Shown piece after piece: positions 26,391 to 33,701 of a stretch of DNA of 64,000 bases. Every line of letters starts with the position of its first letter. Position 1 is the first letter of the stretch. The position numbers and the translations under genes were made by a program. This stretch comes from CAWCDJ01 sp963836015. Its GTDB lineage: Bacteria > Acidobacteriota > Terriglobia > Bryobacterales > Bryobacteraceae. Under the pieces are notes generated by a model. The model was not told where the DNA came from and ran no database searches. It saw nothing but the letters and a program-made list of their open reading frames with translations. The stretch covers positions 248,001 through 312,000 of the forward strand of contig CAWIIF010000001.1 in the NCBI GenBank assembly GCA_963836015.1, read 5' to 3'.

Positions 26391-26546
26391 ATGATGTTTC
26401 CGATCCTGACGGGGCCCGCGGCGGCTCACAAAGGCAAGAAGGGCAAGATCACGTGCCTGACCTGCAAGCTGAAGGGATGCGTGGGGAACTGCCGGTTTCA
26501 AGTGGTCGATTGCTCGCGCCCGCCGAAAGCGGCACACATCGCATAA
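26391..26546 (+). CDS. Small basic five-cysteine protein, 51 aa
   Basis: ATG behind TGGAGGG with seven-base spacing, an excellent initiation site. The product has a short Gly/Pro/Ala front (MMFPILTGPAAAH), a basic linker (KGKKGK) and a core ITCLTCKLKGCVGNC ending with DCSRPPKAAHIA. Cysteines are at 22, 25, 30, 34 and 41: C-x2-C-x4-C-x3-C-x6-C. There is no signal peptide. Nearly all third positions are G or C. It lies between a divergent MFS exporter and a convergent radical SAM/SPASM gene whose 3' end it overlaps by 49 bases. It could be a radical-SAM-modified peptide precursor or a small metal-binding protein; neither is shown. Confidence 0.7.
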   Translation: MMFPILTGPAAAHKGKKGKITCLTCKLKGCVGNCRFQVVDCSRPPKAAHIA

Positions 26547-27829
26547 GCCAACATGCCAGCCTGCATTCTAGCGCCGGCCATCCAACCCGAGGCGTTGATC
26601 CAGATACGCCGCAGGTTACAGACCACACTCAATTCATTGAACTGGCCCTCGGGGCCGGGCGGCAGCGTCCCGCTCACGTGGAGCGCACGAGAGCCCGGGC
26701 GCGGCTCGAGGACGGCGGCGGCCTGCGGGCTGGCCCAGAGGTGACGTTCGCCGGAGGGCTGGTGCCAGCCGTGCCAGAACTGGGCGCTCGGCCCGCGCGA
26801 ACCGAGAATCTCGCTGTGGAGCCGCCCCGGGAGATACGCCGTCTTCCAGGGACAGGTACGGCACTCTTCCGACTCGCCGCGAGGGTAGCCGGCGCGGAAG
26901 CGCCGGTAGGCTTCGCCGTGCCAGATCTCGGCGAGGGACTGGCGCGCGAGGCTGCCGAGCGGCGTCTTATCGTGAACCTCGCAGGCCACGACATCGCCAT
27001 TCGAAAGAACGTGCGCCGTTTCCCACGGATTCTGCTCGCAGGAGTGGATTTGAGCGCCGGCGGGCAGGTCGCCCGGGCAAGGCGCCGGCACCTCTCCCAG
27101 GGGCGTGCCGGAGCTTGTGAACAGCGGGTTGCAGATGGTGAACGCGATCTCCGGAAAGCGATGGCCCGCCTCTTCCACGCCGCGGGCCACCCTCTCCCGA
27201 AAGGGGTCGCGGTGGGCGCCGAGGGGCGTCAACTCCTCCGGGAATTCGACCGGGATCTCATCGCGCCGGATCACGGGGAACACGGAAAGCGCGTGCAGGC
27301 CCAATCCGCCGGCCAGCTCCGCGACAGCAGTCAACGCGCCGAGATTTCGCTGCATCGCGACGAACGCGATATCGACGATGGGCGGACGCGGCACGGTGCG
27401 GCATAGCTCCACAAAGCGAACGAGGCGCGCGCGCAAAGTCTCGAAGGAGCTGTACCGATAGATGCCGTCGAAGCTCGCGGAATCAGCGGCGTGGATGGAG
27501 ACGGTGAGGCGGGTGAGGCCGCTCGAGGCGAGCGGTTCCAGGAGGGCATCGGGGGCCGAGGCGAGGGCGGAGACCAGCTCGACGGCCGCGCCCGTGGACC
27601 GCGCCAGGCGGATGGCGGGGATCAACTCGGGGTAGACGGTGGACTCGCCGGAATAGTTCAGCAGGAACCGGCGAGGCCCGTCCACCTGCCGCACCAGGGA
27701 TTCGAAAAGCGGAAACGGCATGTGCTCTCCGCTGCCGCGCCGGCTCTTTCGCGAACAGAATACGCAATCGAACGGGCACTTCGAGGTCAGCTCGACCCAC
27801 AGAATGCGAGGTGTCGTTGCCGGTAGCAT
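26498..27829 (-). CDS. Radical SAM / SPASM domain protein with extra C-terminal domain
   Basis: 443 residues. The 4Fe-4S motif C-P-F-D-C-V-F-C (Cys 18, 22, 25) follows VELTSKCP. The barrel includes NYSGESTVYPEL and LTRLTVSIHAADSASFDGI. A SPASM-like C-terminal cluster starts at HSCEQNPWETAHVLSNGDVV and runs through CEVHDKTPLGSLARQSL to EECRTCPWK. About 100 residues follow: HLWASPQAAAVLEPRPGSRA and a beta-rich stretch like the C-terminal domains of some glycosyltransferases. That domain seems cut short, its last ~35 residues lying opposite the small Cys-rich gene and its flank. Start at 27829 has AGGGGGGA upstream. SPASM proteins modify peptides or mature enzymes; the substrate is unknown. Confidence 0.88.
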   Translation of the reverse strand: MLPATTPRILWVELTSKCPFDCVFCSRKSRRGSGEHMPFPLFESLVRQVDGPRRFLLNYSGESTVYPELIPAIRLARSTGAAVELVSALASAPDALLEPLASSGLTRLTVSIHAADSASFDGIYRYSSFETLRARLVRFVELCRTVPRPPIVDIAFVAMQRNLGALTAVAELAGGLGLHALSVFPVIRRDEIPVEFPEELTPLGAHRDPFRERVARGVEEAGHRFPEIAFTICNPLFTSSGTPLGEVPAPCPGDLPAGAQIHSCEQNPWETAHVLSNGDVVACEVHDKTPLGSLARQSLAEIWHGEAYRRFRAGYPRGESEECRTCPWKTAYLPGRLHSEILGSRGPSAQFWHGWHQPSGERHLWASPQAAAVLEPRPGSRALHVSGTLPPGPEGQFNELSVVCNLRRIWINASGWMAGARMQAGMLAYAMCAAFGGREQSTT

Positions 27830-27902
27830 CGGATCCCCCCTCAAAGACCCTCTTGGCCGCCAACCAACTACAGCGAAAGAGCGGAGCGCTACGAAGGCTG
27901 GT

Positions 27903-27924
27903 ACAGCATCGACCATGATGCTGT
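27903..27924. repeat. Perfect hairpin upstream of the radical SAM gene
   Basis: ACAGCATC-GACCAT-GATGCTGT, an eight-base-pair perfect stem in the 136-base gap between the catalase-like stop and the radical SAM start. A second pairing, GGTACAG with CTGTACC, surrounds it. There is no T-tract, so it may be an operator or RNA structure rather than a terminator. Confidence 0.4.
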
Positions 27925-27965
27925 GAGCTGTACCTGCTTTGCAGCGCATGCCGTTACTGGCGATC

Positions 27966-28940
27966 TCAACTGCCGGACGAGGAAAGGGCTTGCGGGCCAC
28001 CGGCCTGACGGCGGCGGCGGCCGCTCAGGAGATAGACGGCGGCGCGGAGTTCGAGCAGAGGGTCGGCGGAGGGCTCGATGCCGTCCACGCGGGGGATCGG
28101 ATCGAAGATGATCTTCTTCTGCTCCTGCTCGTCGCCGGGGGCCTGGGCGGTGAGGGCGATGACGCCGAGGGGGAGCAGGGGGCGGGATTCCGGCCAGTGA
28201 ATGGTGGCGTCGTCCACAACGTCGCCTTCAGCGGCGATCTGGACATGGATATCAAAGCGAATGGGGTCGCGGGCGACGCGGGCGGCCAATTCGTCGAACA
28301 GGTAGTTGGCGCCTTTCGCGGCGGCGGCTGCGGCGTCCAGATGCTCGATTCCGGCTCGCGGGGAAATTCGGTAGCGGCCGTAATGAGCGACCCCATCCCC
28401 ATTGATGAAGCGGAACGCGGTGACGCCGAAGTAAGCTTCCCTGGCGAAACTGGAAGGGCTCGGCTTGGGCATCTGCACATAGGCGCCCGCGGCCGGATGG
28501 GCGCCGAGGAAGATCTCGATCGGCCGCGGCGAGGGCTTGGAGGGGTCGCTGGAAGCGGCGGCGCGGAGGAACTCGAGGAACTCCTGGCCGGTGCGGACGG
28601 GGAAGCCGTCGGCGGAATGGGCAATGATGTCGGTGTGTACGTGATCGGCCAGATGGAAGCGGACGGCCATTCCGTGGGGATTCGCATTCGGGTCGTTGTC
28701 GGGGATGGAAGGAAGGCCGGTGGCATCGGAGAAGCGGACGGTCACGGGAGTGGAAGCGCGGGTAATGTGCGGTGCGCGGGTGAGGGAGGCGGCTTCCGAA
28801 GAAGGAGTGAACCTGCCGGTGAGGAGCATGCCCTTGGCGTGAGCCGGACGAAAGCCGGGGTGGACGCCGAAAATGGCGTCGAACTGCTTGATCAGATCAT
28901 TACCGAGCTGGACGAGCTTTTCGTCCGTGGGAAGAGGCAT
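27966..28940 (-). CDS. Catalase-related (SrpA-type) haem peroxidase
   Basis: 324-residue member of the small catalase-like peroxidase group. The distal His is in FRPAHAKGMLLTG. The TVRFSDATGLPSIPDNDPNA and NPHGMAVRFHL stretches are the catalase-core haem pocket. EAYFGVTAFRFINGDG and YGRYRISPRAG follow, and the proximal haem ligand Tyr is probably in PLLELRAAVYLLSGRR (R-x3-Y). It lacks the N-terminal arm and tetramer domains of full catalases and any signal peptide. The rhodanese gene lies 77 bases upstream in the same orientation. Predicted to remove organic or hydrogen peroxides in the cytoplasm. Confidence 0.9.
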   Translation of the reverse strand: MPLPTDEKLVQLGNDLIKQFDAIFGVHPGFRPAHAKGMLLTGRFTPSSEAASLTRAPHITRASTPVTVRFSDATGLPSIPDNDPNANPHGMAVRFHLADHVHTDIIAHSADGFPVRTGQEFLEFLRAAASSDPSKPSPRPIEIFLGAHPAAGAYVQMPKPSPSSFAREAYFGVTAFRFINGDGVAHYGRYRISPRAGIEHLDAAAAAAKGANYLFDELAARVARDPIRFDIHVQIAAEGDVVDDATIHWPESRPLLPLGVIALTAQAPGDEQEQKKIIFDPIPRVDGIEPSADPLLELRAAVYLLSGRRRRQAGGPQALSSSGS

Positions 28941-29017
28941 GATTCATCCTTTCGATTCGATGGTATGTCGATCCAAGGGAAAGGTCGCTCCGGATTTTCC
29001 GGCGAGGGTATTGCTTC

Positions 29018-29848
29018 TCACTGAACGGGGAGGTCGGTGCGGCGGCTCCACTCCTGGAACGAACCGTCGTACAGGCGCGCGTCGAGGCCGAGATAGCGCG
29101 CGACGAAATAGAGGACGGTGGCCTGCTGGCCGATGTGGCAGTAGGCGACCGTGGTGCGCGGGGCCAGCATGCCGCGGAGTATGGGCTCGGGCTTGAGCTT
29201 GCCGTGTTCGTCGAAGACGCTGGGGTACGGCACGTTGCGAGCTCCGGGGATGTGGCCGGCGCGGGGCATGTTGCCGGCGCTGGCACCGGTGTAGAACTCC
29301 GGGGTGCGGGCGTCGAGGATCTGCACGGTCTTGTCGTCGAGGTGGGCGCGCACCCAATCGGCGGTGACGACGCGATCGGGGGAAGGGTGAGGCGTGAACG
29401 AGCCGGATGCCGGCGGGGGAGCTTCGGCGGTGGACGGCTTGCCTTCGGAGTGCCACAAGGCCAGGCCGCCATCGAGGAGGGACGACCGGCCGCCGAGGCC
29501 GAGGTAGTCCAGGGTGAACCAGACGCGGGTGGCGGATTGCACGGATTCGGTGCCGGCGTAGACGATGATGCGGGAGCGGCCGGTGACGCCGAGGCGGGCG
29601 AAGGCTGCTTCGAGGGCGGGGACGGGCGGCAACTGGAGGCGCAGTCCCTGGTCGTCGGTGATGGAGATGTCGGCGAGGGTGACGAGGCGGGCGCCGGGGA
29701 TGTGGCCGGCGTCGTAATCTTTGGGCGAACCGACGTGCAGGATGACGAGCGAGTCGTCGTGAAGATGGGCGGCGAGCCAGTCGGTGGAGACGAGCATGGA
29801 GGATTGTGCCATAAGGAGGGGCGGGAGGAGAAGGAGGAAGAGCTTCAT
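29018..29848 (-). CDS. Exported tandem-rhodanese sulfurtransferase
   Basis: 276 residues, signal peptide MKLFLLLLPPLLMAQ. Two rhodanese domains: the inactive first (HVGSPKDYDAGHIPGARLV) and the active second (DARTPEFYTGASAGNMPRAG ... HIPGARNVPY), with catalytic loop CHIGQQA carrying the persulfide Cys. Layout and length match thiosulfate/3-mercaptopyruvate sulfurtransferases. The loop pattern C-x-x-G-x-x-A fits the thiosulfate type better than the CG[ST]GVT of MPST enzymes. Periplasmic location is predicted. It precedes the catalase-like gene by 77 bases, perhaps as an oxidative-stress pair. Confidence 0.92.
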   Translation of the reverse strand: MKLFLLLLPPLLMAQSSMLVSTDWLAAHLHDDSLVILHVGSPKDYDAGHIPGARLVTLADISITDDQGLRLQLPPVPALEAAFARLGVTGRSRIIVYAGTESVQSATRVWFTLDYLGLGGRSSLLDGGLALWHSEGKPSTAEAPPPASGSFTPHPSPDRVVTADWVRAHLDDKTVQILDARTPEFYTGASAGNMPRAGHIPGARNVPYPSVFDEHGKLKPEPILRGMLAPRTTVAYCHIGQQATVLYFVARYLGLDARLYDGSFQEWSRRTDLPVQ

Positions 29849-29889
29849 GTGTTACGTATTATCGCGCGCCTTCGGCTCGTAGGGCACAC

Positions 29890-32013
29890 CTACCCTACTA
29901 AGATCGCGGCGATTTCGTAGTCGAGGACGCGGGGGATGGTGAATTCGATGGCGCCGGCGAGTTGGCGGAAGGGGATGGGGGTTTCGGCGCGCAGGAGAAC
30001 GATGCTCTTGACGCGGGTGCCGGCGGGGATCTGCAGGCTGACCGTTTGGGGGCCGATGGGGTAGAAATCGCGGATCCAGCCGCGGTGCATGGCGGGGTTG
30101 GTGTAATTCAGAATATGGACGGCGTAGCCCGGCCCGGTCTGCCAGGCGAAGGATTCGATGACGCCTTCGCCTTCGACGGTAACGGGCGGATTGGCGCCGG
30201 CCACCCAGCGGATGGCGTTGCGCAGGAGGCGGGCGAGATCCGTATGGCCGGAGTGCCACATGGTGCGCTCGATGTCGCCGGGGAACCAGACGAGACGGCT
30301 CTTCCCTTTTTCGCGCACGACGACGGCGGGCTCGGTGGTATGCGGCTCGAGCGGGTAGGAGAGCTCGGGGGGATAGGCGACAAAGCCGGGGACGACCGAC
30401 AGCACGGGGGCGTCGACGGGGGCCAGCGGGACGCGGTTCTCGGCGCCGGGGATCCAGTGGGTGTTCGCGAATCCGTCGAGGATGGGGTGCCGCTTCTCGA
30501 TGCGTGCGAGGTAGGCGTTGCCGCTGGTGCCGACGATGTCGCCGGCCTTGTGGATGCCGAAGACATCCGCGAGGCCGAAATCGGGGCGGCGGCGATTGCG
30601 CTCGTCGTAGAGGCTGGTCTCGAAGGTGGCAAGGAGCGATCCGCCGGATTCGACATAGGCCGCTAGCTGGCGGCACTGCCGGTCGCTCAGGAGCGCGGTG
30701 TTAGGCAGGAGCAGGGCGGAGTATTTGCGGAGACGCTCGGGGGCGAGCTTGTCTTCGTGGACGAAATCGAAGAAGAAGCGGCCTTCGAGGAGGGCATAGT
30801 AGAGGCCGTCCATGTACTGCGCCGGCTGGACGCCGCGCGGGGGCTTGTGGAACAGGTGAGTGCGCTGGCCCATGACGACCCCGAGATTGGCGATTGGGGC
30901 TTTGTTGACGAAGTGGGCGTCGTATTTGGACATCCAGTCGAAGTAGCGGTGGGCCGGCTCGAGCCACCGGCGGTCTTCGCCCATGCCGTTTTCGCCGCCG
31001 ATGATGTGGTGGTAGGGCACCATACCGGAGGCGAGGGTTTCGTCGAACCACATCTGCTCTTCCTGGGGCGACTTATAGACATTGCGCCAGCGGGGCGTGC
31101 CGGTGGACCAGGCGGCAGTGACGTTGGTGGCCATCTTGCCTTCCTGGACGGCGCTGCAGACGCGGCCCTGTAGGGTGCAGCCCCAGATAGGCGTATCGTC
31201 TCCGCCGCGTCCCTGGTTGTCGCACTGGAACCACTCGCAGAGCTCGCCGAGGCGGACGAGATCGACGGTGCAGCGAATGCCGCCGCCGAGGTTGGCGAAG
31301 AAGAAATTGGACGGCTTTTTCTCCTTGGCGATGGAATCGTAGAGCTTCCAGAGGTAGACGGTGCGGTCGTTGAAGCGGTCCCAATATTCGGGCGTCCCGG
31401 AGGGCGGGAGGTTGCGGCACTGGGCGCAGTGGCAGACAGGCATGGCGCCGAGCGGGGGCCAGGCGTTGGTGAAGAGGCCGTCGACATCGTAGAGCGAGTT
31501 GACCTCTTTCATGATGGCCGGCATGTAGTCGGTCATATAGGTGGAGAAGAGGCAGGTGCGAAAGAGGCGGGGGTCCTCGGTGTGATGGCGGGGATTGCCC
31601 TGCTCGTCGCGCTGGAACCACTCGGGGTGGGCCTGCAGCGCGTCTTCCCAGTTGAGGTCGGGGCTCATGCGCGCGATGACGTGGAGGCCGCGCTTTTTGG
31701 CGGCGGCGCAGCAATCGCCGAAGAAGTCGCGATCGCCGAGGAATTTGCCTTTGCGGTGGAAGGGGACGCGGGTCTGGTAGAAGGCGAGGATGCCGGTGAC
31801 GCTGACGAGTACGGCATCGACTTTGAGGCTGGCCCAGTAGTCGGCCCATTGTTCGACGTCGAGCACGGCGGGGTCGTGCTCGGTCATGTTGGTCTGGCCG
31901 ACGCGGCGGATTTTGCGCTGCCAGGGGAGTGCGGCGTCGGCGTCGGCGGCGAACAGGGAGGCTGCAGCGGCGGCAGCGGGCAGGGCGATGAGCTCCCGGC
32001 GGTTGAGGTCCAT
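29890..32013 (-). CDS. Tat-exported glycosidase-like protein with GATase-like and trimerisation-type domains
   Basis: 707 residues. Start MDLNRRELIALPAAAAAASL is a twin-arginine signal with GGAGGGAA six bases before the ATG; the in-frame ATG 15 bases earlier would lie on this RBS. A TIM-barrel half follows (VLVSVTGILAFYQTR, GLHVIARMSPDLNWEDAL, EVNSLYDVDGLFTNAWPP) with CHCAQCRNLPPSG, four clustered Cys. Next is a GATase-like domain of the beta-galactosidase trimerisation type (YSALLLPNTALLSDRQCRQL ... YVESGGSLLATFET) and a C-terminal beta domain. Resembles alpha-L-fucosidase/DUF-type GH-like proteins common in Solibacter. Substrate unknown. Divergent from the PIG-L gene. Confidence 0.75.
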   Translation of the reverse strand: MDLNRRELIALPAAAAAASLFAADADAALPWQRKIRRVGQTNMTEHDPAVLDVEQWADYWASLKVDAVLVSVTGILAFYQTRVPFHRKGKFLGDRDFFGDCCAAAKKRGLHVIARMSPDLNWEDALQAHPEWFQRDEQGNPRHHTEDPRLFRTCLFSTYMTDYMPAIMKEVNSLYDVDGLFTNAWPPLGAMPVCHCAQCRNLPPSGTPEYWDRFNDRTVYLWKLYDSIAKEKKPSNFFFANLGGGIRCTVDLVRLGELCEWFQCDNQGRGGDDTPIWGCTLQGRVCSAVQEGKMATNVTAAWSTGTPRWRNVYKSPQEEQMWFDETLASGMVPYHHIIGGENGMGEDRRWLEPAHRYFDWMSKYDAHFVNKAPIANLGVVMGQRTHLFHKPPRGVQPAQYMDGLYYALLEGRFFFDFVHEDKLAPERLRKYSALLLPNTALLSDRQCRQLAAYVESGGSLLATFETSLYDERNRRRPDFGLADVFGIHKAGDIVGTSGNAYLARIEKRHPILDGFANTHWIPGAENRVPLAPVDAPVLSVVPGFVAYPPELSYPLEPHTTEPAVVVREKGKSRLVWFPGDIERTMWHSGHTDLARLLRNAIRWVAGANPPVTVEGEGVIESFAWQTGPGYAVHILNYTNPAMHRGWIRDFYPIGPQTVSLQIPAGTRVKSIVLLRAETPIPFRQLAGAIEFTIPRVLDYEIAAILVG

Positions 32014-32050
32014 AGGATTTCCCTCCACAGTCTAGCGGAATGTGCGTACA

Positions 32051-32078
32051 TTGTTACTGGGCGAATTTTGGTAATAAT
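32051..32078 (+). promoter_or_regulatory. Putative promoter for the PIG-L gene
   Basis: TTGTTA (32051-32056), a 16-base gap and AATAAT (32073-32078) in the 96-base divergent gap, about 30 bases before the PIG-L ATG. It is the most AT-rich spot of the region. Resemblance to sigma-70 boxes is fair, not proven. Confidence 0.35.
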
Positions 32079-32109
32079 GTAGCCTGTCACCGAATTAAGA
32101 GGAGCGGAT

Positions 32110-33000
32110 ATGAAGAGGCGGATTGGAATTTTGGCGCTGGTGGGGTGTGCGCTGGGTGTCATCCTGGCGCAGCCGCAGGCGAATGACGGGAAGCTGCGGA
32201 TCATTATCTTCGGCGCGCACCCGGACGATGCGGAGTACTTCGGGGCGGGCGTGGCCATGAAGTGGGCCAGGGCGGGAGCCCACGTGAAGCTGGTGTCGGC
32301 AACCAACGGGGACATCGGCCACTGGCAGATGGCGGGCGGTCCGCTGGCAGCGCGGCGGAAGGCGGAAGTGACGGAGACGGACCGTCAACTGGGCGTTGCG
32401 ACGGAGGTACTGGACATCCACGACGGGGAGATCCTGCCGACGCTCGAAAACCGGCGGATGTTTACCAGGCTGATCCGCGAATGGAACGCGGACATCGTGA
32501 TCACGAACCGGCCGAACGATTACCATCCGGACCACCGGTACACGTCGATCCTGGTGCAGGATTCGGCGTACATGGTGACGGTGCCGTTCTTCTGCCCGGA
32601 TATACCGATCCTGAAAAAGAACCCGGTATTTTTATACGCGCCCGACCGGTTTCAGAAGCCGAATCCGTTCCACCCGGATGTGGCGGTGGGGATCGACGAG
32701 GTAATGGAGCCGACGCTCGATGCCTTGCTGGTGATGAAGTCACAGATCCAGGAAGGCGGAGCGAACGGATATGCGGGTCTGTATCCGGACGACGCGGCGG
32801 GGCGTCAGCGCCGCGACGCAGAGGTACGGAAGAGCCTGGCCGGGCGCTATGCGGGTTATGCGAACCGCTTCCGCGACGCGCTGGTGAAGTTTTACGGCGA
32901 GGACAAAGGGAACAAAATCCACTACGCGCAGGCCTTCGAGGTGTGCGAGTACGGGCGGCAGCCGTCGCAGGCAGAACTGAAGCAGATGTTCCCGTTTTAG
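32110..33000 (+). CDS. PIG-L family deacetylase, exported
   Basis: 296-residue zinc-dependent N-acetylglucosamine-type deacetylase (PIG-L/LmbE). The metal motif GAHPDDAEYFGAG and a distal HPDHR in NDYHPDHRYTS supply the zinc His and Asp residues. SATNGDIGHWQMAGGPLAAR is also typical. The N-terminus (MKRRIGILALVGCALGVILAQ) is a signal peptide, implying action on extracytoplasmic glycans or glycolipids. AAGAGGAG just upstream is a good RBS. Its last four bases overlap the 3' end of the convergent PEP-CTERM gene. Confidence 0.92.
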   Translation: MKRRIGILALVGCALGVILAQPQANDGKLRIIIFGAHPDDAEYFGAGVAMKWARAGAHVKLVSATNGDIGHWQMAGGPLAARRKAEVTETDRQLGVATEVLDIHDGEILPTLENRRMFTRLIREWNADIVITNRPNDYHPDHRYTSILVQDSAYMVTVPFFCPDIPILKKNPVFLYAPDRFQKPNPFHPDVAVGIDEVMEPTLDALLVMKSQIQEGGANGYAGLYPDDAAGRQRRDAEVRKSLAGRYAGYANRFRDALVKFYGEDKGNKIHYAQAFEVCEYGRQPSQAELKQMFPF

Positions 33001-33629
33001 CGTGCAGTCCGCCGCCGCATGCCGATCAGCGCGAGGCCCAGGCCGAGCAAGGGGGCCATTCCCGGTTCCGGGACGTCGCTCACTTGCAACGTGGGGCCAA
33101 AGATCGCGAGATTGAAAGAACTTGTGGGTGCGGTAAGGCCTGCGTCGGCCGTTCCTTCCACTCCACCAAGAAATGTAATCTCGGGAATCGTGACGAACGG
33201 TGCATCGATTTGCGCCAGCGGAATACCATCCCAAAATACATTCCCGATTAAATAGACTCCCGGCGTGAGCGTAATGGGCTGGAAATTCGCGAAGAGCCAG
33301 CGGCCATCCGTGCTGGCCGAGGCGACTGGCGTGCTGGCATCGCTGATTGGGGCACTTACCAGGAGCGTACCGCCAGCCGTGAAAAGACCGGCATCGGTCG
33401 TGAGCCCGATACCGTCGGAACCGGCATCCCAGACGCCGATTCCAGTCACCGTAATTGGGCTGTTGACCTGAAAACTCCATCCAAAGGTAGTTCCACTCGT
33501 GCCGCAGGTGCCACAAGGAGTGGGCGTCCCTCCCGTGTTCAGGTCCAGAATCAACCCGGCGTGGGCGACGGGCACAAACGACACCAGACTGATCGCAAGT
33601 AACGTGGACAAGCTGAAGAGCTTCTTCAT
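32997..33629 (-). CDS. PEP-CTERM sorting-signal protein
   Basis: 210 residues. Signal peptide (MKKLFSLSTLLAISLVSFVP to VAHA), a secreted beta-rich body (GWSFQVNSPITVTGIGVWDA recalls DUF4082-like domains), and a C-terminal sorting signal: VPEP, a short hydrophobic helix (MAPLLGLGLALIGM) and a basic end (RRRTAR). Such proteins are processed by exosortase and linked to extracellular polysaccharide production. No exosortase or EPS gene is in this window. A GAGAAG precedes the ATG. Four bases overlap the PIG-L gene at the 3' ends. Confidence 0.85.
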   Translation of the reverse strand: MKKLFSLSTLLAISLVSFVPVAHAGLILDLNTGGTPTPCGTCGTSGTTFGWSFQVNSPITVTGIGVWDAGSDGIGLTTDAGLFTAGGTLLVSAPISDASTPVASASTDGRWLFANFQPITLTPGVYLIGNVFWDGIPLAQIDAPFVTIPEITFLGGVEGTADAGLTAPTSSFNLAIFGPTLQVSDVPEPGMAPLLGLGLALIGMRRRTAR

Positions 33630-33701
33630 TCTTCTCTTTCCCCCGACACTTGGGCAGTATACGACAGACAAAACAGAATTAGTACCAGAGAGTCCTGGGT
33701 G

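Noticed and set aside
27925..27945. CTGTACCTGCTTTGC as a third copy of the palindromic repeat
   Set aside because: Only about 14 bases match and the surrounding ends (TTTGCGAGATCA) are missing; treated as chance.
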